Assembly: GCA_033557465.1 (NCBI GenBank) | Contig: CM066043.1 | Location: 80,940,662 to 81,004,661 of the forward strand | Reading direction: 5' to 3' | Length of the DNA stretch: 64,000 bases | Origin: Ichthyophis bannanicus | Lineage: Eukaryota > Chordata > Amphibia > Gymnophiona > Ichthyophiidae | In this document: piece after piece, positions 20,618 to 31,479 of the stretch | How the letters are laid out: every line of letters begins with the position of its first letter | Numbering within the stretch: position 1 is the first letter of the stretch | Notes under the pieces: generated by a model | The model's database searches: none | What the model saw: the letters and a program-made list of their open reading frames with translations, nothing else | What the model was told of the DNA's origin: nothing | Program-made: the position numbers and the translations under genes

Positions 20618-22482
20618 GTAGGGGGCCGCCTGTCTGCATTCCTTCCGGCCTGGCAGGTGATCACCACCGACAAGTGGGTACTTCACATCATACAGCAGGG
20701 GCTTCACATCCCCACCTGTTCAGTGTTCGCAACCAGCAAGCGAGACGCCCGCACAACTTTTGTCCAGGATGTCCGAGCTGCTGCTGCATCTCCTTGCATC
20801 CCGAGCTATCGAAAAAGTTCACGACAGTGAGGTCAGCTCTGGCTTCCACTCCAGATACTTCCTCATCCCCAAGAAGTCGGGAGGAGTTCGCCCGATCCTC
20901 GACCTGCGCAAACTGAACAGATTCATCATGAAGGAGCGCTTCAGGATGTATTCCCTCAACTCCATCCTGCCTCTCATCCGCGCACACGACTGGCTTGCCT
21001 CCTTGGATCTCCTGGAGGCGTACTCACACGTCCCCATCCACCCCTCGCATCGAAAATTCCTCCGCTTCAAGGTGCAGGACCAACACTACCAATACAGAGT
21101 GCTTCCCTTCGGCCTATCCCCAGCACCTCAAGTCTTCACGAAGTGTGTCACAGTAGCGGCAGCCCACCTTCGCAAGCAAGGCATTGCCGTCTTCCCCTAC
21201 CTCAATGACTGGCTCCTCTCGGCACCATCGGCTCCAGAAGCACGGTGCAGGACCACCAAGCTTCTGACCGGCCTCGGATTCCTCTTGAACCTGGAAAAGT
21301 CCCAACTGGAACCACTGCAGAAGGTGCAGTTCATAGGCACGGTCATCGACACCCGCGCCTCAAAAGCATTCCTGCCGGTGCAGCGGGCAACGGCCATAGT
21401 ATCCCTGGCCAGAAGGATGTCAGCGTCCAAACTAACTTCGGCACAATCCATCCTCTGCCTCCTGGGGCACATGGCGGCAACCACCTCTGTCCTCCCACTG
21501 GCACGTCTGCACATGAGACCTCTCCAATGCACCTGCACGACCACTGGAACCAACGTTCACAACCCCTGACCATGCTGGTACCCATCAAAGGCAGGGCAGT
21601 CAAAGGCCTTCGCTGGTGGACTCACCAGCCCAACCTCACTCGGGGAAAGAGCCACCAGCAACCGCAGCACCAGATTGTCCTCACAACGGACGCATCCTCC
21701 ACAGGCTGGGGAGCACACTTTCTGCCCCTCAGCACCCAAGGAGCATGGTCAACCAAAGAGCAGAGCATCCACATTAACCTGCTTGAGCTCCGAGCCATCA
21801 GGTACACGCTGAAAGCCTTCCAAACACAGCTGAAGGGGAAGACCATCCTCATCCAAATGGACAACAAGGTAGCCATGTTCTACCTCAACAAACAAGGGGC
21901 ACGGGGTCCAGGTCCTCATGCAAGGAAGCAATTGCTATATGGTCCCTGGCGCTGGCCAACGGATCCCACCTTCAAGCCTCGTACCTCCCCAGGGAGGAGA
22001 ACTCCTTAGCTGACCAGCTGAGCAGACAATTGGAGCCACACGAATGGTCCCTGCATCCGGAAGTGGCCGATTGCATCTTCCAGCGGTGGGGTACACCATG
22101 CCTTGACCTCTTCGCAATGGAGAGCAACTCGAAGTGGCGCCTCTTCTGCTCCAAGCACCCCTCCGGCCAATGCCTGGCACAGGATGCATTCGCTGTGTCG
22201 TGGGGGGACTGGTCTCCAGCATATGCCTTCCCCCCCACCCCGCTGATCTCTGCAGTGCTTCAACGCATCATTGTGGACAAGGCACACGTAATCCTGATCG
22301 TACCCTATTGGCCACGCCAGATGTGTTTTTCTCTCCTTCTCCGTCTCTCACTAGAGCCCCTGACGAGGCTGCCTCTTCGCCTGGACCTCCTCTCTCAGAA
22401 CAACGGGACCACGCTACACCCCAACCTGCAAGCCCTCGCCTTGACAGCATGGAAATTGAGTGGAGACGCTTGTCGACCCTGA
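20609..22482 (+). pseudogene. DIRS reverse transcriptase / RNase H / methyltransferase-like ORF
   Basis: The frame opens with VGGRLSAFLPAWQ and TTDKWVLHIIQQG, then shifts near 20780-20830. The RT follows: SRYFLIPKKSGGVRPILDL, LASLDLLEAYSHVPIH, YRVLPFGLSPAPQVFT and the catalytic box FPYLNDWLLSAP, which reads YLND where YLDD is usual, so the RT lost a catalytic Asp. After a 1-base loss near 21530 the RNase H is seen: VLTTDASSTGWGAHF, NLLELRAI and LIQMDNKVAMFYLNKQG. A further shift near 21905 leads to EENSLADQLSRQ, then CLDLFAMESNSKWRLFCSKH and AYAFPPTPLISAVL, the Dam-methyltransferase-like domain of DIRS elements. Dead copy. Confidence 0.9.
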
Positions 22483-23512
22483 ATTTGCCCACAGAGGTTC
22501 AGCACGTGGTTCTGGCGGCAAAACACCCATCCACCCGCAAGTCTTACAGTCTCAAATGGAAGCGCTTCACCATCTGGTGCACCCCCCAAGGGCTGGATCC
22601 AGTCTCCTGTCCCATACCGATGGTCCTCAAGTATCTCACATCCCTCTTCGAGCTTGGTCTGAAGACGCATTCCATTAGAGTACACCTATCCGCAATTGCA
22701 TCCTTTCACTCTGGTGGAGTGGGTGACAACGCCTCCATTGCTTTGCTTCCCATCGTGGCTCACTTTATGAAGGGCCTGGCCAACCTTTGGCCCCCCACCA
22801 CGGCTGCCGGTACCAGCCTGGGCTCTCGGCACCATCCTCCAACAACTGCCACTGCCACCCTTCGAGCCGCTTCTGACGACGGACATGAAGTTTGTCTCGT
22901 GGAAAGCACTCTTCCTCATCGCAATAACCTCCGCCTGGAGGATCGGCGAGCTCCAGGCCCTGGTGTCCCATCCTCCATATATGCAGCTCCATCCCAACCG
23001 TGCATCCCTGTGCACCCACCCGAAGTTCCTTCCAAAGGTCGCCACCTCCTTCCACATCAACCAGACCATCGATCTGTCCTCCTTCCTCCCGGAACCTCAC
23101 GCCTCTGAGGAGGAGCGTAGGCTCCACACATTGGACTGTGTCAGAGCCCTGGGCATCTACCTAGATAGAACGAAAGGCGTAAGACAAGGGTTACAGCTCT
23201 TCGTATCCTACGACCCCAACAGACCGGGCAGGCCCGTGACCAAGCGGCCTCTGTCACTCTGGATAACGTCCTGCATCACCTTCTGCCTGGGGCAGGCTGA
23301 ATCCAACATGGGGGGACCGGATAGGAGCGCACCAGCTAAGAGCGCTGGCGGCGTCTTTCGCCAACCTGCGCTCTGTCCCTGTGGGCGACATTTGCAAAGC
23401 CACCACCTGGTCCTCTGCACTAATTTTCCAGAGGCATTATTGCTTAGACCTCGAAGCACAATCTGACAGTGCCTTCGGTCGTGCCGTCCTCATGGTGACC
23501 GTCGGAACATAG
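22449..23512 (+). pseudogene. DIRS tyrosine recombinase
   Basis: The integrase of this element is a tyrosine recombinase. The N-terminal part (STRKSYSLKWKRFTIWC, YLTSLFELGL, IRVHLSAIASFH) overlaps the end of the preceding frame in another phase. A frameshift near 22800-22880 leads to ALFLIAITSAWRIGELQAL, which holds the first catalytic Arg (codon 22939). A second shift near 23300 leads to IGAHQLRALAASFA with His 23330 and Arg in HxxR, then FQRHYCLDLEAQ with the catalytic Tyr at 23438. All catalytic landmarks are visible, but in three frames. The natural stop is at 23510. Confidence 0.88.
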
Positions 23513-23858
23513 ACTCTGTTTGGTCAAGAACGTAGACTCTGGACTGCCCAACGTTTGCTCAACGTTGATCAACTTGGTCAATGTAACTGTCTCCCTGCAC
23601 TGTTCACTGGACTGTTGCACTATGTTTGCTGTTAAATCACACTATGTACTACTGTATGTTATTGCACATGTTTGCTGTTCATTGCACTGTTTGCACATTG
23701 TTCATTGCACAATGTTCCTGTGGTAGTGCATTTTCACACGAGGATGGCCTATACTGTACTGCCTACTAAGTTGCTGTCCCACAGGACAAATAAAGATCCT
23801 CTATTGAAGCATATGTCTGCCTCCCTCATTCACCACAGTGCGCTCTCGAGTAGCTAGG

Positions 23859-23964
23859 GAGTCACCTGGTGTGGCTGACGCTTCCTGCTTGTCCATGGAG
23901 AAAGCAAGGTTACTTACCTGTAACAGGGGTTCTCCGTGGACAGCAGGATAAGTCAGCCACACAT
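23859..23964 (+). repeat. DIRS internal complementary region
   Basis: The first half (GTCACCTGGTGTGGCTGACG to CCATGGAGAAAGC) is the inverse of the left end. The second half (AAGGTTACTTACCTG to AGTCAGCCACAC) is the inverse of the right end. They meet at about 23905. This is the arrangement thought to template circle formation in DIRS replication. Confidence 0.9.
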
Positions 23965-24045
23965 CCCACCCACCTCCCCTGCTGAGGTCGGCCGACCGGC
24001 TCGCTCCCTAGCCCGATGTCGGAGCTAGTAAATCACTGGCTGTTC

Positions 24046-24201
24046 TAGGGGTGGGCTGGGGAGGTGGGACCTCCTACCTATGCTCAGAAATCTGAGCTCT
24101 GGAGAGCACTTCCATATATGGCGCCTCCCGGAGGACGTCACCTGGTGTGGCTGACTTATCCTGCTGTCCACAGAGAACCCCCGTTACTGGTAAGTAACCT
24201 T
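24046..24201 (-). repeat. DIRS right inverted terminal repeat
   Basis: Inverted match to the left terminus, extended by AACCCCCGTTACTGG and TAAGTAACCTT, which correspond to the second half of the internal complementary region. Confidence 0.9.
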
Positions 24202-24940
24202 GATTTCCCCACCAGGGAGGGTGTAAGGGTATTGGGTGCCCTACTTCAGCCTTATGCCATCCCCCATTGAGTTTTTGATAATTAAACTCAGCAATCATGA
24301 TTGTCCCGACATCATATCTCCCATTACAATCCTGTACAAATGCATAATTGTATATCATCCTTTTAGATATTACATTTTGCTGTGCATGTCTGTGTGCCCC
24401 ACACTCCCTGCAGGTAAAAGAATGGGATGATGGCTCTCTGAGTTTTTGTGACTTTCAGGATCTATTGCTTCACTTTGATGGTTGCTGATCTTTGTTGCCT
24501 CTCAGAAACTGCTGCCTAATGGTTGCACCATCCCTGCCCCCCCCCCCCCAGTCTCCCATATCGCCCCTACCCTGATCTCTGCTCCTATCTCCCTTCACTC
24601 TGATCCCCAGTCCTCTATTTCTCACTCTCCTCCCATCCTGAATGACAGTAGAAAAGCCCCTGTGCCTTGAGTGTCTGCCCCCTCTTGCCCCCTTCTAGTT
24701 ACGGCCCTGCTTTTTGGACTTGCCTCCGATGTTGTGCTTGTCTTTGGCTCAGGTTGCTGCTATTTGAATTGCCTTGGCTGTGGGCCTGTCCCTTAACACA
24801 TTGCTGCAGGTAGGCCTCTTGTAGTTTTGGATGGAAACTAAGTTAAGTCCAGCATTCTTCCCTGACCCAAGCAAGCAGCTGTGACTCAGTGTTATAGACT
24901 CAAAGAAGTCATGTCTCGTCTGGGGTTGCCCAGCAGATTT
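24202..24940. other. Unassigned interval with a C13 tract
   Basis: No gene found. A 13-C run at 24537-24549 is followed by a pyrimidine-rich stretch to about 24660. Confidence 0.4.
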
Positions 24941-24959
24941 TCTGATCTCGGGAACCTTT

Positions 24960-25290
24960 GGAAAGTGGGCACAGTTTAATAATTTGTTATTAACTGGCGG
25001 GAAAGGACCGATCAGATGTTTTGTTAGGAAATGGACACTGAACACCCTGGTATTGACCATTAAAGAACGTCCTGATTTGAAGTTCTTTTAAACACAACCT
25101 TTTATCAGTAATTTCATGTAATTTGTAAAGGAACGTCTGCATCCACGGCTACTTTAAAAGCGGCGTTTGATCAGGGATTTGGTGTCAGCTCTCTGGCAGG
25201 GGATCGCCATCTCTGATGAAGCACTGGGTTCTTGAGTACACCCAACGTTACGCACAGTTCTTCTCTGTGTTCAGAGCCGTCATTTGCATT
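24960..25290 (+). mobile_element. Probable Penelope-like element (PLE) 3' relic
   Basis: One frame near 24985-25090 gives VRKWTLNTLVLTIKERPD then LKFF and a stop. This resembles the end of the PLE endonuclease domain (..WI..L.TL.P.GLN...). About 125 bp later comes GTTTGATCAGGGATTTGGTG, a block also found in the PLE at 62550 (GATACAGGGATTTGGT), then CTGATGAAGCACTGG, which matches a hammerhead-like core. No RT remains. The call is inferential. Confidence 0.42.
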
Positions 25291-25358
25291 CAAGCGGATA
25301 TTTAAATGCAGCAGTCAGCAGGTTTTTAAAATGCTGGTTGCTGCAGTTAAATAAAGCA

Positions 25359-25588
25359 GGATATTCAGCACTGGGATCCGGATCGTGGCCATCAGTGAAT
25401 GTCCGGATTTCGCAGTTTGTACAGCCCCTATTGGGCTAACAGCGCTGCTCTCCAGATAAGCCTTTCAAATAAATAAACTCCTGGCGCTGCTCGCACTCTG
25501 CCCAGGACCACCCTGGCACTATCTGGAGAGAGCTGAGGTGGTCAGAGGAAACATTCAGCGGCACTCTGAATAGTGCTGCTGAATATCC
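25359..25588. mobile_element. Short MITE with GGATATTCAGCA ends
   Basis: Perfect 12-bp inverted ends, GGATATTCAGCA and its complement, bound a 230-bp body with GC-rich internal segments. No target duplication is evident. Confidence 0.5.
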
Positions 25589-26136
25589 ATCGTAGAAGCA
25601 TTTATCCAGCTGGCAATTGCTTTACGATATCGGGCCCACGGAGTTCAGCGCATCCCATCGTTTTGAAAGGTTGGCTCCCATGGACAGGCATCCTTTTGAA
25701 GCATGCTTGGGACCAAGAGAGGTGCTGGAGACGGCTCTTGGAGACTCCATGTTAAATTATTTTAGCAGAAAAAAAAGAGAGAGTTTTATCAAGTTAGGCA
25801 GAACTGGTCAGAGGCTCTTGCAGTGAAATTGGCAGCACATAGCTGGTTGGGAGCAGGGAGTACATTAGATCCGGAAGAGGATGATTTGATTAAACGCCAT
25901 AAGGAGAATCTGCAGTGAAATAGCAGTTAGGATGTGGGGATCACATTTTCTACAGTTAAAGGGGATTTAAAAAAAACTGCACCCCAGTGTAAAGTCCATG
26001 TTGCTTTTAGATTTTGCATGAATTTCAAAGGAAAAAAAAATTCTTTGAAAATTAACTCAAGAAAATTGCACAAACAAATTTGCACCCGATATCTGTACGG
26101 GTACTTTTTCTGTGAAAACCTAGGTACATATTTTTA
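25589..26136. other. Unassigned interval
   Basis: A weak open reading between about 25740 and 25915 (KLAAHSWLGAGSTLDPEEDD) resembles no family I can name. The rest is AT-rich with A runs. Confidence 0.35.
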
Positions 26137-26762
26137 GAGAAACATAGAAACATGATGACAGAAAAAGACCACATGACCTATCTAGTCTGTCCTAACATAT
26201 CAAATACTAAAGTCCCCTCTTTTCCTTTAGAGATGCTCTGTGTTTGTCCCATGCTTTTTTAAAATTCAGATACTGTCCTCATCTCTACCACCTCCACTGG
26301 GAGACTATTCCACGGATGCACTACTCTTTCTGTAAAGAAATATTTCCGCATATCACTCCTGAATCTATCTCCCTTCACCCTCATCCCATGTCCCCTCGTA
26401 GCAGAGCTTGCTTTCAATCGAAAGAGGCTCTCCCCCTGTGCATTTATGCCATGGAGGTATTTAAACATCTCAATCATATCACCTCTATCCCACCTTTCCT
26501 CTAATGTGTACATATTAAGATCCTTAAGTCTGTCCTAATATGCTTTATAATGAAGACCACTAACCATTTTAGTAGCCACCCTCTGCACCGACTCCAACCT
26601 GTTTATATCCTTTTGAAGGTGTGGTCTCCAGAACTGCACACAGTATTCCAAATGAGGTCACACCAAAGACTTATACAGAGGCACTATCACCTCCTTTGTT
26701 CTGCTGGCCATTCCTCTCCCTATACACTCAAGTATCCTTCTAGCTTTTGCCGTCGCATTTTC
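26137..26762 (-). mobile_element. CR1 3' end
   Basis: Antisense frame gives YTLEERWDRGDMIEMFKYLH, GINAQGESLFRLKASSATRG and KYFFTERVVHPWNSLPVEVV, the CR1 C-terminus. The 3' tail, on the - strand, ends in ATGTTTCT-type repeats at about 26137. Truncated at the 5' side. Confidence 0.85.
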
Positions 26763-26883
26763 TACTCAAATGGCCCCACCTCTAAATAATACTCCCTACA
26801 ACTGTTATACCACCTCATAAAATGTCCTACCTCCTAAAACTACCCTTCCGCAAGTGTCCCACCACCTCAGCAACTGCTCTCCA

Positions 26884-27060
26884 ATTTTTATTTTATTTAT
26901 TTATTTAACATTGTTTATATACCGCACTATTTAACATCAGCGCGGTTCACAAGTAACGTAAATGTCCAGTGTGGGGTATACACTGGACTTACAGTAAAAC
27001 AAGGAATTTAAACTTGGAGAAAACAGGAAAACTATGTACATAACTCTTCAGTATATCTAT
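26884..27060 (-). mobile_element. L2-like LINE 3' tail
   Basis: On the - strand the order is the hairpin ACCGCGCT/AGTGCGGT (26921-26946 on the + strand), TATA, then an (AAAT)n tail. No coding part is recognisable beyond it. Confidence 0.7.
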
Positions 27061-27791
27061 GCATGTTATTTAAATTTAATATTGGTTTATGGACTTCCTG
27101 GACATAAACCAGTCCCATCTAAAAAGCACACACTAAACATGGACGTTACATATTTATAACCTAGAGAAACCATTATCTTTGTCCAGGATGTGGTCAGTTT
27201 TTACAGCAAGGTAGTTTTATATCCAAAATGGAATTCCCACAACTTTCTTCCAGAGGTCTATTTATGGCCTTGTGGCAAAAGACCAAGTTATAATCCTGAA
27301 TTTCCTGAACAGTTTTCTAAATGAGGTAATGACTGTTTTCTCGTGTATGTCTTCTAGACAACATGCTCTAGAAAGAATAACTTTCCTGTGAGAAAGTCTT
27401 GGCAGGCAATCACAGTGCATGAATTACTCGCTTCCTGTGCAGGAGATTTGAATTTGGTGATGGTGGTGGGTGAGGGGTGGAGATGTTAGTGCAGCAGTAA
27501 GATGGCCATCATTTCTTGCTATTAGCAATAGAAATGCGATGAGCGTTTAATAGCTTGCAGCTGGCCTTTGAAACCCAGATCAAAAACCCTGACACTTCTT
27601 TCAGTCCTTGTGTGCTGAATCTATGAGTCACCCAAGATCTTGATCAACTACCATTCAGTCTTCTTTCTCGCTTTACTTTTCTACGCATGTTCTTTATTCT
27701 CTTTTCTTGGGTGCACTAAAACTCATCTTTATTCTTGCTTTCACATTCTCACCTCCTTTCCTTTACCATTTTCCATCATCACAATAAACAG
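27061..27791. other. Unassigned interval upstream of candidate exon
   Basis: No TE family recognised. The last 60 bases are pyrimidine-rich (CTCACCTCCTTTCC and similar) and end in CAATAAACAG, a plausible 3' splice site. Confidence 0.4.
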
Positions 27792-27939
27792 AGCATTCAT
27801 AAATCTATGAAAAGTCAGGAAAATATGCTGACTCTGCGAGGACTGGGCTACGTCAGTGAGGGGGACGTGTGGGAGGAAGCCAAGAACAGTGACTTCCTCC
27901 TTCACCTTAGAAGATTTGATGTCCTTAGTAAAGCAGCGG
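27792..27939 (+). CDS. Candidate host coding exon (unidentified gene)
   Basis: An open stretch of 148 bases is bounded by a pyrimidine tract plus CAG on the left and a near-consensus donor, GCGG|GTAAGT, on the right. The frame gives SIHKSMKSQENMLTLRGLG, YVSEGDVWEEAKNSDFLLH and LRRFDVLSKAA. It starts in phase 0 and ends with one base of the next codon. Composition is balanced and protein-like, with no resemblance to the RT, endonuclease, gag or transposase motifs around it. I do not recognise the gene. It could be chance, a decayed exon or an unrecognised TE fragment; neighbouring exons are not visible. Confidence 0.42.
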
Positions 27940-28478
27940 GTAAGTCCAAATATGAAAGAAAGTGAGGGCTGAATTCCTTACTCGATCTAGAAAAAAATGA
28001 TCCATTAGGGACAAATTACTAAATCAGAATTTGGAAGAAACCCAAAGCCGAAATATGTTTAGTGAATCCTCCTATTGTTCTGGAAAAGACTATTCCCAAC
28101 AGGTAAATGTGGAAAAATTTACACAGTGGCTGGCTTAAAGAGCAATTCTTGCTTATGACAAACAAAAATCAATGTCTGCTAAAGTCTGCGTATATTATTT
28201 GTAGTACTTTCAAATTCTGCTATAATATGCCCAACCTTACAATTTGCTGGTTTTCGGACAGTGGCAGCAGTTCAAACTAAAGGGCCCCCAATAAAACATC
28301 ACAAAGGGGCTTCCATAGAAGTGGGGTCCACTTCAGAAGATATGGGAGCGGCTATAAGTGGACCCATTCCTTCCAGTGGAGCTTGGGTGGAAACTGGGCC
28401 AGTACTCCAAGTTAGTTTGTCATAACAGTGACCTTTGCAAGCATGGATCGGTATGAGTGTAAGCACAGAAATGAATAT
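27940..28478. other. Unassigned interval (possible intron)
   Basis: No gene or repeat recognised after the candidate donor site. Confidence 0.35.
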
Positions 28479-28859
28479 GGGGCCCAGTTTTTGAAGGCAT
28501 TTACACGGGTAACTTCCCTAGTAGTGCCCTTCGAAAATCCCAGATAAGTCCCTAACATGCTCAGATGCTATGCGGGTAGCCTCGGGGCATGTTAGGGGCA
28601 TTGCAGGGTGCAGCAGGGGCGGAGGAAAGGGCTAAACAGGTAGTGGCGATTTTCGATGCTATCCGCTTAGCCCTCTGCGCTTTAAAGATAGGTGAGGTTT
28701 TTCCTCGCTTATCTTTAAGGAGCAGGGGCTAAGCGGGTAGCGTCGAAAATTGCTGCTACCTGTTTAGCATCGGTGGCTGCCAGCGCATCCAGACTAACCC
28801 GGATTTTAAGTGAAAATCCATGTTAAGGGGGTCAGCCTGCCTACTTGAAAATCGGGCCC
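28479..28859. mobile_element. Foldback MITE with GGGCCC ends
   Basis: The ends GGGCCCAGTTTTTGAA and, inverted, GGGCCCGATTTTCAAG bound a 380-bp body. The interior is itself a hairpin: GCTAAACAGGTAG and GCTATCCGCTTAGCCC on the left are mirrored by GGGCTAAGCGGGTAGC and CTACCTGTTTAGC on the right, centred near 28700. Harbinger-like by end sequence, but no TAA duplication is seen. Confidence 0.65.
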
Positions 28860-29004
28860 AGCTGTTGAGTTCTCATATTTATTTTATTGATTTATTTCAA
28901 AGCCATTGTAACCTGCTTATCCAATGTTCCTAATGAGTGCCAATAAAACAGTGCCAAGAGTGCCAAGTTCTTAAACCCATGTTACTTGTAAAATGCACTA
29001 CAGT

Positions 29005-29096
29005 TACCCTGTATGTATATGCTCTGTTCCATGTAAACCGCGCTGATGGTAATAGTGCGGTATATAAGAAATGTTAAATAAATAAATAACATTCAA
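29005..29096 (+). mobile_element. L2-like LINE 3' tail
   Basis: Contains the hairpin ACCGCGCT/AGTGCGGT (29037-29061), TATATAAG and an AAATAAAT tail. No coding portion. Confidence 0.7.
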
Positions 29097-29157
29097 ATAC
29101 ACAGATGTTGACAAATGCATATTAAGTAAGCATCAATAAAACTACTCCAAGTTTCAT

Positions 29158-29975
29158 AATCATACTACTACTACTACTGAGCATTTGTATAGCGCTACAA
29201 GACATATGCAGCGCTGCACAGATATGTAAGAGACAGTCCCTGCTCATCAGAGCTTACAATCTAGTCAAGACGGACAACACAGTAGGTGTAGACAAGGATA
29301 CATCTATGGCAATGGTAAGGAAACACAAGGAGATCAGGTGAGTCAAGATCCGAAAGCAGCAGTGAAGAGGTGAGTTTTCAGCCTGGATTTGAAGAGGGTT
29401 AGAGAAGGTGCCTGATATACAGACACAGGTAGTTTGTTCCAGGAGTAAGGTGCAGCAAGGTGAAAGTACCGAATTCTGGAATTAGCAATAGAAGAGAAAG
29501 GCACAGATAGAAGCGATTTGCCAGGAGTTCCCAAGGAGGGGTGTAGGGAGAGATAAGAGAGGAAAGATAATGAGGAGCTGCAGAGTGAACGCATTTATAG
29601 GTCAGCAGGAAAAGAGTGAACTGGATGCAGAAATGGATAGAGAGCCAATGAAGTGACTTGAGAAGAGGAGTAATATGGGCATGACAAGACTGGCAGAAGA
29701 TTAGCCGCGCAGCAGAGTGTTGAACAGATTGAAGGGGAGAGAGATGATTCAAAGGAAGACCAGCAAGGAGTAGGCTACAATAGTCAAGACGGGAGATGAT
29801 TAAGGAGTGGATAAGTGTTCTAGTAATGTGTTCAGAAAGAAATGGGCAGATTTTGTTGATGTTATAGAGAAGGAAATGGCAGGTCTTAGCTATCAGATGG
29901 ATGTGTGTGGAGAAGGAGAGAGAGGAGTCAAAGATGACCCCAAGGTTGCGAGCTGAGGAAATAGGGAGGAGTAGA
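29158..29975 (-). mobile_element. L2-like LINE 3' end, (AGT)n-tailed subfamily
   Basis: The antisense frame gives VQHSAARLIFCQSCHAHITP, LLKSLHWLSIHFCIQF, then after a frameshift NSRIRYFHLAAPYSWNKLP and LTLFKSRLKTHLFTAAFGS. This is the end of an L2-group LINE protein. The 3' UTR includes the stem TTGTA/TACAA around the tail block CTTGTAGCGCTATACAAATG and ends in (AGT)n. 5'-truncated. Confidence 0.8.
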
Positions 29976-30000
29976 TCTTAACTGATATACTTAAAGCTAT

Positions 30001-31396
30001 GGGACCCTTTTACTAAAGGGTGCTATGGTGTTCACCTAACATTTTTGTTAGTGATATTGTAGAAGGGTTGTTTGGTAAGGTTTGCCTCTTTGCAGATGAT
30101 ACCAAAATCTGCAATAGAGTAGACACCCAGGAAGGAGTAGATAACACGAGGAGGGATCTAACCAAGCTTGAAGAATGGTCGAGAATATGGCAGCTGAGAT
30201 TTAATGCTAAAAAATGCAGGGTCATGCATTTGGGCTGCAAAAATCCAAGAGATTGGTACAGTATAAGGGGTGAAATACTTCTGTCCATGAGAAGCGGAAC
30301 CTGGACATGATTGCTGATAAGCTTAAGGTGGCTAAACAGGTAGAAAAGCCAGAAGGATGCTTCGGTGCATAAAGAGAGGGTGCATAAGGAGAGGGTGGCC
30401 AGCAGGAAAAAGGAGGTGATAGTGCCTCTGTATAAGTCTTTGGTGAGATCTCATTTGGAATATTGTGTGCACTTCTGGAGACCACACCTTCAAAAGGATA
30501 TAAAACAGGATGGAGTCGGTGCAGAGGGTGGCTACCAAAATGGTCAGTAGTCTTCATTATAAACCACATGGGGACAGACTTAAAGTTCTCAATATGCATA
30601 CTTTAGAGGAAAGATGGAATAGGAGCAATATGGTAGAGACATTTAAATACTTCAATGGCATAAATGCACAAGAGAAGAATCTTTTTCAATTGAAGGCAAG
30701 CTCTGCTATGAGGGGACATAGGATGAGGGATAGGCTCAGAAGGGGATAGGCTCAGAAGTAATATGTGGAAATATTTCTTTACAGAAAGAGTGGTAAATGC
30801 ATGGCATAGTCTCCCAGTGGAGATGGTAGACACGAGGACAGTATCTGAATTCAAGAAAGCATGGGACAAACACAGAGGATCTCTAAAGGAAAAAAAGGGA
30901 CTATAGTAGTTGATATGGAAGGGCAGACTAGATAGGCCATGTGGTCTTTTTCTGTTCTTGATGTTTCTGCTATGTCTCTATGTTTCTAACGTGACCATAG
31001 TGAACATAAGCATATTGCGTTAGGTGCAATACCGCCATGTTAACTATCAGGGGTGTGGGAAGCATGTTCCCAGGAGTTATGCGGTGTTCCTTGCCCTAAC
31101 AGTCTTAAAATGATCATGGGGGCACTTACCTCTACCTATGGAAGTGGCAGTAAGTGCCCCCACACTAACTGAATGCCTTGCAGTTAGCATGGAGCATGCT
31201 GACTGCAAGACACTCACCCCACCCACTCTCTGCCACTCACCTACATGCTTGCAACCCCAACACGCATCGCACAGTTAGCATGGAAATCGAACTGTGCTGG
31301 CCCCATGCTAACAGCTACCTTGGGTCACAGCATGAGGTTGTCAGTGCATGCGGTAACCCATTCTAAATTGTCAGCATCTTTTAATAAAAGGGCTCC
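30001..31396. mobile_element. Harbinger-like MITE split by a CR1 fragment
   Basis: The ends GGGACCCTTTTACTAAAG and, inverted, GGAGCCCTTTTATTAAAAG match. Only about 36 bases lie left of the CR1 insertion and about 400 right of it. The target duplication is unclear. Confidence 0.6.
30037..30989 (+). mobile_element. CR1 3' portion nested in a MITE
   Basis: The frame gives LFGKVCLFADDTKICNRVDT with an intact FADD box, KLEEWSRIWQLRFNAKKCRV and MHLGCKNP, then the C-terminus ([38 protein letters not shown]). It ends with GACTAGATAGGCCATGTGG and ATGTTTCT-type repeats near 30985. Several frameshifts. CTAAC occurs at both edges and may be a short target duplication. Confidence 0.82.
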
Positions 31397-31479
31397 TTTA
31401 TTGTAAAAGCTTCCTAAAAAAGATTTTGAGTTTCTTCCGAAAATCCAAAAGGTCAGTCAGCAGGTATCAAGTTCCATAA

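Larger units (their letters stand above)
18095..24201 (+). mobile_element. DIRS-type tyrosine-recombinase retrotransposon, structurally complete
   Basis: All hallmarks of DIRS are in order: left inverted terminus, gag, RT/RNase H/methyltransferase-like frame, tyrosine recombinase, internal complementary region and right inverted terminus. DIRS elements integrate by a recombinase via a circular intermediate, so no target duplication is expected, and I see none. Coding frames are broken by several stops and frameshifts. The extreme ends are placed by alignment with the internal complementary region. Confidence 0.92.

Noticed and set aside
23906..23964. Splice donor and acceptor signals (TTACTTACCTG) around the DIRS end
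   Set aside because: The matches are explained by the internal complementary region and terminal repeats.
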